Assembly: GCA_964348095.1 (NCBI GenBank)
Contig: CAYGBK010000076.1
Location: 1 to 64,000, forward strand
Reading direction: 5' to 3'
DNA length: 64,000 bases
DNA from: WVXP01 sp964348095
Lineage (GTDB): Bacteria > Desulfobacterota > BSN033 > WVXP01
The notes beneath the pieces were generated by a model. It made no database searches. It was given only the letters and a program-made list of their open reading frames with translations, and was not told where the DNA came from. A program made the translations under genes and the position numbers. This document shows, in pieces, positions 17,687 through 25,055 of this stretch; position 1 is the first letter of the stretch, and every line of letters starts with the position of its first letter.

Positions 17687-18286
17687 ATGAGCCGTCGATT
17701 GGTGGTTTTTTATGACTATCTGTGACCCTATGCATACCGGGTGGTCACCTGGTTGGAGAGCATTCGGGCAGCGGTAAAGGAGGGGCTCTCTATTCACTGG
17801 AAGACCTTTTCACTGGATCAACAGAATAGCACGGAAGCTCCAGATTTCAAGATGTGGGAACATCGGGACTACCCAAGTCGGGGGGTGCCGGCACTTGCGG
17901 CCGCAAAAGCCGCAAAAAACCAGGGAGAAGAGCTGTTTCTCAGGTTTCATCTCGCCACCTATAAGGCCAAGCATGACAGGAACAGAGACATTGCGGACCG
18001 GAAGGTACTCAGGGACATCGCCAAGGACGCTGGCCTGGATGTCGCTCGGTTTGAAAAAGACATGGAAAAGAAGAAGACGTGGCGAGCCGTTGGAAAAGAC
18101 CACATGGAATCCAGGAAGAAATATGAGGTTTTTGGAGTCCCCACCCTCGTCTTCAACGATAGAAATCCGGTCTTCGTGAAGCTGAAATCCCTCCCGAAAT
18201 CACAGGAGGCGAGGATTTCTCTTTTTGAGTTCATCGAGGATATGGGAGCGAAAAGGCCCTATCTTCTTGAGTTAAAGCGCCCCTGA
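17687..18286 (+). CDS. DsbA/FrnE-like thioredoxin-fold selenoprotein (in-frame UGA = Sec at codon 13)
   Basis: The gene starts at ATG 17687, five bases after a strong AAGGAGG. The frame reads MSRRLVVFYDYL, then TGA at 17723-17725, then PYAYRVVTWLESI and on for 186 codons. The UGA falls exactly where DsbA/FrnE/HCCA-isomerase proteins have the first catalytic Cys (F-x-D-x-x-C-P-W-C-Y), so the site reads Sec-Pro-Tyr-Ala. The resolving Cys is Ala. The rest is a helical insert and a cis-proline motif GVPTLVF near residue 162, giving 199 aa, the usual family size. A SECIS-like hairpin follows the UGA. Function: thiol/selenol redox or transferase chemistry; substrate unknown. A simple nonsense mutation is possible but fits worse. 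Confidence 0.82.
17736..17753 (+). promoter_or_regulatory. Bacterial SECIS-like hairpin with GGUC loop
   Basis: ACCGGGT, loop GGTC, ACCTGGT: seven continuous base pairs (one G-U) and a GGUC tetraloop beginning 17 nt after the UGA. Escherichia coli fdhF also uses a GGUC loop, and bacterial SECIS loops usually carry a G in the first two positions 16-37 nt behind the UGA. It lies within the coding frame, as bacterial SECIS elements do. Confidence 0.75.
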
Positions 18287-18572
18287 TCTTTCATCGCTCA
18301 AATGTCACCACTGAGGCGCAGAGATCACAGAGTTTACCTCCTTTTTATCCAATCGGGAGACGGCGATTGGATAGAAAACTCACCCTTCGGCTTAGGTTGC
18401 GGCAAACAAGGCTTGTCCGGATTTGGCGGATTTATGGTTGTGATTTCTTGCGCTTACGAGAAACAATCCCGAAGAGCGGGACTCCGCGTTCTGTGTGTCT
18501 CTCTGATACACTATTATGTTCCGTGAGAGCGTATTTCTGTATCCCTGCACCTCTGTAATAGCGGAGAATATC
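18287..18572. repeat. Intergenic hairpin-bearing element, weakly like the 36.3/48.0 kb repeats
   Basis: No gene is seen between the two convergent stops. ATCCAATCG (18347-18355) pairs with CGATTGGAT (18364-18372) around an 8 nt loop. On both sides are CTCTGTG/CGCAGAG-type tracts (18311-18332, 18489-18512), the same design as the two long repeats elsewhere in the window. Homology is suggested by layout only. Confidence 0.4.
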
Positions 18573-19289
18573 CTAGAATCCAATTCTTTCTCGGCGATAC
18601 CACCGGGCAAGGCGGGAGGGAGAAACTCCCAGGTAATAGGCAAAAGGTATACTGTAGTTGATCAGGGTCGCTCGAATGATCCCAATTTTTTCCCAACGAC
18701 GGGCCGACGTCCGGATGGACACGGGGGCTGTTCGAATGCGCCCTCGCCGACGAAGTCGTCGAATCAATTCAAAATCCTCCATGAACGGCATATCCGGAAA
18801 TCCACCGATCTCCCGGAATAGGTCTGATTTCAGAAAGATCGCCTGGTCGCCATAGGGAAGCTGCAATCGGCGAGACCGTAAATTGACCAATCTCTCCATA
18901 ATCCGAAGCCCAAAGAGATCGCTATCGACGCCGAGCTGAAAGGCACCAGCCACAACGCCTGGCAAAGCCATTATCCGGTGAACATGGTCGTCGAATCTTT
19001 CTGGTAGCCGGGTGTCTCCGTGTAAAAAGAGGAGTGTTTCGCCTGTGGCCATGGACGCACCGGCATTCATCTGTCTCGCCCGCCCGGAGGAACCATCGAT
19101 GACCGTAACCCCGAAGGACCCTGCAATCTCAACAGTCTGGTCTCTGCTTCCTCCATCGACAACAATCACTTCCACGCCTGGAACGCGACAGGCAATGGCC
19201 AGCGTCTCCCCGATATTCTCGGCCTCGTTGAGGGTTGGAATAATGATCGAAATGCTTTTTGTCTTTTCCAAAGGATTGGAAGACTTCAT
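18573..19289 (-). CDS. Family 2 glycosyltransferase of the arsenosugar-linked TIGR04283 type
   Basis: About 238 aa. ISIIIPTLNEAENIGETLA and VIVVDGGSRDQTVEIA are the GT2 nucleotide and diphosphate motifs. GRARQMNAGASMATGETLLFLHGDTRLP, with HxDxxLP, and MEDFELIRRLRRRGRI are characteristic of the TIGR04283 group, which often accompanies arsS. I placed the start at the ATG at 19289, 13 nt after the pgl stop, because upstream in-frame ATGs lie inside pgl. It is the last gene of the operon. Probable role: glycosyl transfer in arsenosugar formation; not proven for the family. Confidence 0.8.
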   Translation of the reverse strand: MKSSNPLEKTKSISIIIPTLNEAENIGETLAIACRVPGVEVIVVDGGSRDQTVEIAGSFGVTVIDGSSGRARQMNAGASMATGETLLFLHGDTRLPERFDDHVHRIMALPGVVAGAFQLGVDSDLFGLRIMERLVNLRSRRLQLPYGDQAIFLKSDLFREIGGFPDMPFMEDFELIRRLRRRGRIRTAPVSIRTSARRWEKIGIIRATLINYSIPFAYYLGVSPSRLARWYRRERIGF

Positions 19290-19302
19290 CAGATTTTGGC
19301 GA

Positions 19303-20202
19303 TCATTGATGTGGACGAGGCCCGGGAGCTCTCCCAGCCGCATCCTCATCAAGGAACCACAGAACCTTTCCCTCAGGTCGAACCATCGCCGCTGGATAGA
19401 ATCGACCCGCCCATTCGGAATCGTCCAAGATAGAGCGGATGACATCCCGCTTCTCGACTCCGGAGACGAGGAAGATGACAGTCTTTGCCCTGTTGATTAC
19501 CGGTAAGGTCAATGTGATCCTGGGGACGGGAGGAGATCCACGGGGGTTATTCACCGCGGCTACCCATCGGTTTTCTTCCTCCAATATCCCATCTCCAGGG
19601 AAGAGAGAAGCGGTGTGGCCATCTTTTCCAAGGCCAAGGAGGATAAGATCAAACGAGGGGTATCGACTTCCTTGAGTCGGTGTTGCTCCCTGGCCATCAC
19701 CGAGGGGTGATGGATTGAAGAACCCGCGGAGGATCTTTTCATATGTTGCTGCCGCTTTGTTCGGGAACAGCATATCGCCCGGCATGGGGTGGACATTTTG
19801 GGGCGGCACCGGTGATTTGGAAATCATTGTGCGAAATGCCATGCCGAAGTTACTGTCCGGGTGATCAAAAGAGACACACCGTTCATCACCCCAAAAAAAG
19901 TGAATCTTTGGCCACGGCATCCTGGCGTGGAAGGGGGGTCGAGCCAGATTCTGGTACAGACGCTCAGGGGTTTTGCCCCCGGCCAGGGCTATCGTCACGG
20001 TGTCGGCTTTGCTCGCCTGTTTTTCGACTACTGTGCAGATAAACTCAGCGGCCATGCGGCTGAGAGTCTCAAGGTCTGAGTACCGCCGTACTTCGGGTTT
20101 CACGGTTATCGTTCCACTCGGCAGTTTTAAGGGACCTCTCTGGAAGACTCTTCCTTTCCGGCTCACGGGCTTTATTGGAGGGTGCCTGGTGTCGGCTGCC
20201 AA
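19303..20202 (-). CDS. pgl: 6-phosphogluconolactonase
   Basis: Hydrolyses 6-phosphogluconolactone to 6-phosphogluconate, the second step of the oxidative pentose-phosphate pathway. It has VTIALAGGKTPERLY (about residue 70), the KIHFFWGDERCVSFDHPDSN block and LILLGLGKDGHTASLFPG, all typical of the Pgl/DevB family. At 299 aa it is slightly long because of an N-terminal tail of about 35 residues, so a later start is possible. It is encoded between arsS and the TIGR04283 glycosyltransferase, which ties sugar-phosphate metabolism to the arsenic genes in one transcript. Confidence 0.88.
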   Translation of the reverse strand: MAADTRHPPIKPVSRKGRVFQRGPLKLPSGTITVKPEVRRYSDLETLSRMAAEFICTVVEKQASKADTVTIALAGGKTPERLYQNLARPPFHARMPWPKIHFFWGDERCVSFDHPDSNFGMAFRTMISKSPVPPQNVHPMPGDMLFPNKAAATYEKILRGFFNPSPLGDGQGATPTQGSRYPSFDLILLGLGKDGHTASLFPGDGILEEENRWVAAVNNPRGSPPVPRITLTLPVINRAKTVIFLVSGVEKRDVIRSILDDSEWAGRFYPAAMVRPEGKVLWFLDEDAAGRAPGPRPHQ

Positions 20203-20251
20203 TGGTCAGTTGTTACCGGATAGGTCATAAAGGGCTCTGGGCGGCGAGTGA

Positions 20252-20269
20252 TGACCTGAACTCAGGTCA
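20252..20269 (-). promoter_or_regulatory. SECIS-like hairpin downstream of arsS UGA
   Basis: On the minus strand TGACCTG, loop AGTT, CAGGTCA form seven perfect pairs. The loop begins 20 nt after the UGA and has G in its second position, within the usual bacterial SECIS limits. The real stop codon lies inside the stem. No T-tract follows, so a terminator is less likely. Confidence 0.6.
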
Positions 20270-21275
20270 CAATAGACCCCCCTCAGGTGAAGCCGGTCCC
20301 GGCTGTACATGCATAACAGTGATCCGAGACAGCTATGGGAGTGCCGGGTTCCGGTGGTCCCGCCATTTGGGAAACATGAATCTTCCGGCCATCGATGGAG
20401 AGATCTTGGGAGAGATTGAAATCACAATCATAGAGATACCCCTCCCACGACACGGAGACGAGGGTCCGACACATGACGCCCTCGAGCGCTTTGGGATTGA
20501 ATTGAGACGCGAGTCTCTCCATGTACTCCCCAAGATTGTCTGACCGTAAGAGCCATGAACGAAACCGTCCAAGGGGAACATTGGCAAAGGTGTAGAGATG
20601 GTTGAAGACAATCCCCCACCGTCTATCTATCTCCTTGCGAAATCGCATTTCGGCTTGGCCTTGAGTTGGCGGGAGAAAAGCACCCGTCGGATTCGACACC
20701 AGATCGAGCTCCAGCCCCGAGCCCTCTTGGCCGTATCCGAGGGAGTTGAGCTTGTTCAAAACGGCGATCGATTCCTTGAACGTCCCTTGCCCACGCTGCG
20801 ACTCTGCCTGGGATAGATCGAGGGAGGGGAAGGAGGCAACAATGGCGACCCGATGTTCCTTGCAGAATTCCATCAAAAAATCGCGCCTTCCGTCACTCAG
20901 GGCGGTGAGATTGGAGCGAACCATGACCCTTGGAACTGCGTGAGAGAGCTTTCGAATCAACCTGACGAGATTGGGATTTAGTTCCGGAGCACCGCCGGTG
21001 ATGTCCGCGACCTCGAATCTGCCTCGTCGGGCATAGTCCACCACGTGACACACGGTCTCGACATTCATCACTTCCCTGCGGCCTGGTCCAGCTTCCAGGT
21101 GACAATGGCGGCAAGCCTGATTGCACAGTAGACCTACGTTGATCTGTAGCGTGCATGTTCTCTCCCGGACGAGGTTGAGACCGTTTCTACTGAGAAACTG
21201 AGAGAAAGGTTCAATCCGTGTGGCCTTATCCAGTGGAATCTTGGCCGCCGTTTGAGATAGAATTACTGGGCACAT
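20262..21275 (-). CDS. arsS: ArsS radical SAM (seleno)protein; UGA at 20283-20285 read as Sec
   Basis: Radical SAM enzyme for arsenosugar synthesis, joining a dimethylarsenic group to the adenosyl moiety of SAM. The [4Fe-4S] motif is CNQACRHCHLEAGPGRRE (CxxxCxxC, residues about 51-57), followed by DITGGAPELNPN. The C-terminal block has CDFN and HCYACTAGTGFT. The simple frame stops there at UGA, but the family ends in C-x-x-C-x-A-G-x-G-S-S-(C/U)-G-G. Reading UGA as Sec gives TGFT-Sec-GG-SIVT, 337 aa, with the true stop at 20262-20264. A 7 bp hairpin follows. Cys and Sec versions of this family are both known. Truncation at UGA is the alternative. Confidence 0.82.
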
Positions 21276-21307
21276 TCTTCAATTCTTTTCTTTATTCGCA
21301 ATTCGCT

Positions 21308-21640
21308 CTACATAGACAACTTCTCGGCGATCTTTCGCATCTGAATGCCATGGATCAGAGATGCCCCTCCCCGGATGGCCGTGGCCACGTGAACGGCTTC
21401 CGTCATCTCATTTATATTAGATCCCTTTTCCAGACAGTCCTGAGTATAAGCGTCGATGCAGTAAGGACACTGGACTGCGTGGGCTACGGCGAGGGCGATA
21501 AGCGATTTTTCCCTTTCTGTCAGGGTTCCTTCGGCAAACACAGCGTCGTAATAGTCGAAGAATTTCTTGGCAAGGTCGGGCGCGTCTTTGCCGATTTCTT
21601 CAAACCTCGGAAGATCGCGCGGATCGTAGTAAGCCTCCAT
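21308..21640 (-). CDS. AhpD/carboxymuconolactone-decarboxylase-like protein of the arsenosugar cluster
   Basis: A 110 aa all-helical AhpD-fold protein. The redox motif is VQCPYCIDAYTQDC (CxxC at about residues 58-61) with a nearby histidine segment and the AVHVATAIRGGASLIHG helix. This matches the 'arsenosugar biosynthesis-associated peroxidase-like' family (TIGR04169), found next to arsS. Here the site has two Cys. The gene begins 24 nt after the zwf stop and ends 32 nt before arsS. Likely reduces or handles an arsenic or thiol intermediate; chemistry inferred. Confidence 0.8.
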   Translation of the reverse strand: MEAYYDPRDLPRFEEIGKDAPDLAKKFFDYYDAVFAEGTLTEREKSLIALAVAHAVQCPYCIDAYTQDCLEKGSNINEMTEAVHVATAIRGGASLIHGIQMRKIAEKLSM

Positions 21641-21664
21641 GATGACACTCCTCTCTTCTGAATC

Positions 21665-23254
21665 TTAAGATCTCTCTATTCCTTCGCGAAGAAACTTTTC
21701 CATTTGTCCTGGACTCAGAGGGCCCCAGCTCCCGGCTTGATAAAACCGAAGCCGCCTTCCCGAATCGGTGGACTGTTCATAATTGTCCAGTATGGGCGTC
21801 AGAAAAGCCCAACAGAGCTCCACCGCGTCCTGTCGCCAAAAGAGCATGTGATCGCCCTGCATACAGTCCAGAAGGCATTTTTCATACGCATCGAGACGGG
21901 GCCCCTCATAGTTCTGATGATAATCAAAATCCATGGTAACCGAACGGAGGCAAAAGGTAGCGCCAGGATTCTTTGTTTGAAATGTCAGGGTAATCTTTTC
22001 CTCCGGTTGAATACCCAGAGTCAGCCGGTTGACTGTAATGTGTTCTCCCAGAACGGGCCGAAACATGGAATGAGGCACTCTCTTGAACTGGATTACGATC
22101 TCAGTGAGTTTTCGGGCCAGCCTTTTGCCGGAAATGAGACAAAAGGGAACCCCTTGCCAACGCCAATTGTCCAAATAGACTCGCATTAATGCGAAAGTGG
22201 GGGTAACGGATTCTGCATTGACTCCGGCTTCGTCTCGGTAGGCAGGAACCACCGTGCTCCCGATCTTCCCCGCTCCATACTGCCCTAAAAGGAGATGCTC
22301 ATCAATCTTGTCCAGAGGCATGGGTCTCAGGGCCTGGAAAACCTCCAGTTTCTCATCCCGGACCCTTTCTGCCTGAAAAAGTGAGGGGGGGTCCATGGCC
22401 GTCAGGGCAAGCAGTTGCATCATATGGTTTTGAAACATGTCCCTCAAGACTCCGGCATCCTCATAGTATCCCGCCCGGTGTTCGACGCCTAGGGTCTCTG
22501 CCGCCGTAATCCTCACATGATCGATATACGACCTGTTCCACAGTGGTTCGAAAATCGAGTTGGCAAATCGAAAAACCAAAACATTCTGTACCGTTTCCTT
22601 GGCCAGGTAATGATCGATTCGGTATATCTGGTTTTCCTGAAAGCTTTCATGGAGGCTTCGATCCAGATCGGCGGCCGTTTCCAGATCCCTGCCGAATGGT
22701 TTTTCGATCACGATCCGTGCCCATCCATTCCCTTCTTCCCCCTCACTGGCCAGACCTGCTGCACCGAGCATTCCGGCAACTGATTTGTAAAGGGATGGAG
22801 GAAGGGCCAAATAGAAAACCAGGTTGCCCTCTGTCTCGTGCTTCCCCTCAATATCGCGCAAAGTGGATCTCAGTCTCTCATACGATGCCAGGGAATCGTA
22901 CGTCACAGGTTCGTAATAGAGGGCTGTCGCGAAATCAGACCATTTTGAGGCGTCAGACACACCAGCCTCCTTGATCGCCCGCTTCATCCTGTTTTGAAAG
23001 TCCTTTCGGGTCCATTCCTTGCGACTGCAGCCCACAATGGCAAATCGTGTCGGCAGGCCGTTGCTGAGAAATAGGTTGTATAGGGATGGAACCAGTTTTC
23101 GTGCGGTCAGATCTCCAGAGGCCCCGAGGATAATTAGGGTGCATGGATCGATTGGTCTGTCTACGACACAAGCCTGGGCAGCGATATGAAGGTCGGGAGC
23201 GTAGCTTTCGGCAAACGCTTTTCCTTGTTGGTTCTGGTCTTCACCGTCTTCCAT
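21665..23254 (-). CDS. zwf: Glucose-6-phosphate 1-dehydrogenase
   Basis: First oxidative pentose-phosphate step, producing NADPH. TLIILGASGDLTARKLVPSL is the coenzyme loop, RIDHYLAKETVQNVL the active-site peptide with the catalytic His region, and RWQGVPFCLISGKRL a substrate-binding segment. It is about 529 aa, normal length. I chose the ATG at 23254 because AGGAG precedes it by 6 nt. An ATG at 23278 overlaps the upstream stop and has no Shine-Dalgarno. With pgl, gnd and transaldolase-PGI in the same operon, this gives a full oxidative branch. Confidence 0.93.
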   Translation of the reverse strand: MEDGEDQNQQGKAFAESYAPDLHIAAQACVVDRPIDPCTLIILGASGDLTARKLVPSLYNLFLSNGLPTRFAIVGCSRKEWTRKDFQNRMKRAIKEAGVSDASKWSDFATALYYEPVTYDSLASYERLRSTLRDIEGKHETEGNLVFYLALPPSLYKSVAGMLGAAGLASEGEEGNGWARIVIEKPFGRDLETAADLDRSLHESFQENQIYRIDHYLAKETVQNVLVFRFANSIFEPLWNRSYIDHVRITAAETLGVEHRAGYYEDAGVLRDMFQNHMMQLLALTAMDPPSLFQAERVRDEKLEVFQALRPMPLDKIDEHLLLGQYGAGKIGSTVVPAYRDEAGVNAESVTPTFALMRVYLDNWRWQGVPFCLISGKRLARKLTEIVIQFKRVPHSMFRPVLGEHITVNRLTLGIQPEEKITLTFQTKNPGATFCLRSVTMDFDYHQNYEGPRLDAYEKCLLDCMQGDHMLFWRQDAVELCWAFLTPILDNYEQSTDSGRRLRFYQAGSWGPLSPGQMEKFLREGIERS

Positions 23255-23274
23255 CAGCCACTCCTGTTGAAGAA

Positions 23275-24006
23275 TCATGAAAAAGGAGTTGAGGACTTGG
23301 TCGCTTGGGTACTTTCTGCTTTGCCCTCAATCTTGTCCACTGTCACCTCATGGACATATTTCACCCAATCGTATCCATAAGAACCTTCCGCCACCAAACG
23401 AAGGGGGAAGCCATGTCGGCGAGGCAGGTCTTTCCCATTGACCCTGTAGGCGAGAAATACCTTGTTAGAAAGCATATCCTTTAGGGGATACCTGGCAACC
23501 TTTGGATAGGTGCCTTCCGGTCCCCTGATTGTTACATGAGTCACATCACTCTCAGCTCCTGCCCTTTGAAGGAGCTCCATGATCGAGAAGCCCGCCCAGC
23601 GTCCGTGATTTGCAAAGAAGCCCGGACAGATGAGCAAAACCTCCCGCTCAATCGCTGGCAGGTCGATCAGCTGAGCATAGGTAAGGCTCAGGGGTGTTTT
23701 CACATGTCCCGCAACCTTCAACCTCCAAACGTTGAGATCGATGGCAAGATTCGTCGGACCCATGGTTCCGAAATCCTCTAGCGGAGTGATCTCGAGGTTC
23801 CTCGTGTCTAGATTTGCCGGATTCTTTCCGACCAGACTCTCCCGTTCTGTCCCTTTGGGCAGGATAATTCTTTTGCTCTCCGCCCAGGCCCATCGAATCC
23901 CTGTAAACAACGGATCAGCAAGAGAATAAAACCCCCCGAATACGCCTGTCATGACTCTAATAAACTGTCTGCGCGATTGCCCCGTGTTTGATTTTTTCTG
24001 TCCCAT
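23275..24006 (-). CDS. Tat-exported molybdopterin oxidoreductase (sulfite oxidase/MsrP-like)
   Basis: Periplasmic Moco enzyme of about 243 aa. A twin-arginine signal SRRQFIRVMTG begins near residue 12. The oxidoreductase domain follows: LTYAQLIDLPAIEREVLLICPG (the Cys is the probable Mo ligand), WAGFSIMELLQRAG, VTIRGPEG and GKDLPRRHGFPLRLVAEGSYGYDWVK. It resembles YedY/MsrP and plant-type sulfite oxidase catalytic domains. Start uncertain: ATG 24006 or a further one at 24033. Its place in an arsenic and pentose-phosphate operon is unusual, and no MsrQ or cytochrome partner lies beside it. Confidence 0.82.
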   Translation of the reverse strand: MGQKKSNTGQSRRQFIRVMTGVFGGFYSLADPLFTGIRWAWAESKRIILPKGTERESLVGKNPANLDTRNLEITPLEDFGTMGPTNLAIDLNVWRLKVAGHVKTPLSLTYAQLIDLPAIEREVLLICPGFFANHGRWAGFSIMELLQRAGAESDVTHVTIRGPEGTYPKVARYPLKDMLSNKVFLAYRVNGKDLPRRHGFPLRLVAEGSYGYDWVKYVHEVTVDKIEGKAESTQATKSSTPFS

Positions 24007-24094
24007 GAGAAACACGATTCTCCCTTCTCTCATCAGATTAACCCGTCGCTTTCACTCGGCGAGAAACAGAAGAGCCGACTCTTGCCCTGTTGCC

Positions 24095-25006
24095 CTAATC
24101 ATCGCTAACCGGTTTCACGGCATGACCGCCAAATTCACGGCGAAGTGCGGCAATAACCTTATCTGAAAAGGTCTCTTCTTTCCTCGAGCGAAATCTCTGC
24201 AAAAGGGAGAGAGCGATCACTGGGGCGGAGACCCCCGTTTCGATCGCCTGCTGAACCGTCCACCTTCCCTCGCCCGAGTCTTCGACGTAGCCCCGAATAT
24301 CAGTAAGTCTCGCGCTCCGCCTGAAAGCGGCTTCAGCGAGTTCGAGAAGCCAGGAACGCACAACGCTTCCCTGGTTCCAGAGGTGAGCGATTTCTCCGTA
24401 ATCGAGTGATTTACTATATGGAGATCCCTCAAGTATCTCAAACCCCTCACCATAGGCTTGGAGCATACCATATTCGATTCCATTATGGACCATCTTGACG
24501 AAGTGTCCCGCACCGGTTTTCCCACAGTAGAGATAGCCTTCCTTTGGTGCCAGGGTCTTAAGGATGGGCTCAAGGTGCTGGTAAGTCTCTCTTTCGCCGC
24601 CGATCATCATGCAGTATCCAACCTCCAAACCCCATATCCCGCCACTCACGCCCACATCCACAAATCGGATCTCTTTGTCGGCCAGAAAGCCGGCCCGGCG
24701 GACGTCATCTTTGTAATAGGTGTTCCCTCCGTCAATAACAATATCCCCTGGGGCAAGTAACTGACTGAGTTGGATAATATGATCATCGACGGCCTTGCCG
24801 GCGGGAAGCATCAACCATACAGGCCGCGGTGGAGTCAGCTTCTCTATCAATTCTTGGAGTGAGTATGATCCAACGGCTCCCTCCTTTTCCACCTCTTTGG
24901 TCTTGTTCGGTGTCCGGTTATAGGCCACGACCTCGTGATTACCCTTGAGAAGCCGTCTCGCCATGTTCATGCCCATTCGTCCTAAGCCGATCATCCCTAT
25001 TTGCAT
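24095..25006 (-). CDS. gnd: 6-phosphogluconate dehydrogenase (decarboxylating, short YqeC type)
   Basis: Oxidises and decarboxylates 6-phosphogluconate to ribulose 5-phosphate. IGMIGLGRMGMNMARRLL is the Rossmann loop, then DGGNTYYKDD, DVGVSGGIWGLEVGYCMMIGG and GAGHFVKMVHNGIEYGM with the catalytic Lys and Asn. At 303 aa it is the short bacterial form. The ATG at 25006 has AAGGAG about 9 nt upstream and begins at the coenzyme strand. A GTG at 25033 is less likely. It lies between transaldolase-PGI and the molybdoenzyme. Confidence 0.92.
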   Translation of the reverse strand: MQIGMIGLGRMGMNMARRLLKGNHEVVAYNRTPNKTKEVEKEGAVGSYSLQELIEKLTPPRPVWLMLPAGKAVDDHIIQLSQLLAPGDIVIDGGNTYYKDDVRRAGFLADKEIRFVDVGVSGGIWGLEVGYCMMIGGERETYQHLEPILKTLAPKEGYLYCGKTGAGHFVKMVHNGIEYGMLQAYGEGFEILEGSPYSKSLDYGEIAHLWNQGSVVRSWLLELAEAAFRRSARLTDIRGYVEDSGEGRWTVQQAIETGVSAPVIALSLLQRFRSRKEETFSDKVIAALRREFGGHAVKPVSDD

Positions 25007-25055
25007 CTTCCATTTCTCCTTAGATTTAAGCACTAAGCTATCAGCAGTTGAGTTT

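Noticed and set aside
17723..17725. TGA in the DsbA-like gene as an ordinary nonsense mutation
   Set aside because: Considered, but the exact catalytic position, otherwise intact frame and SECIS-like hairpin fit selenocysteine better; kept as the alternative.
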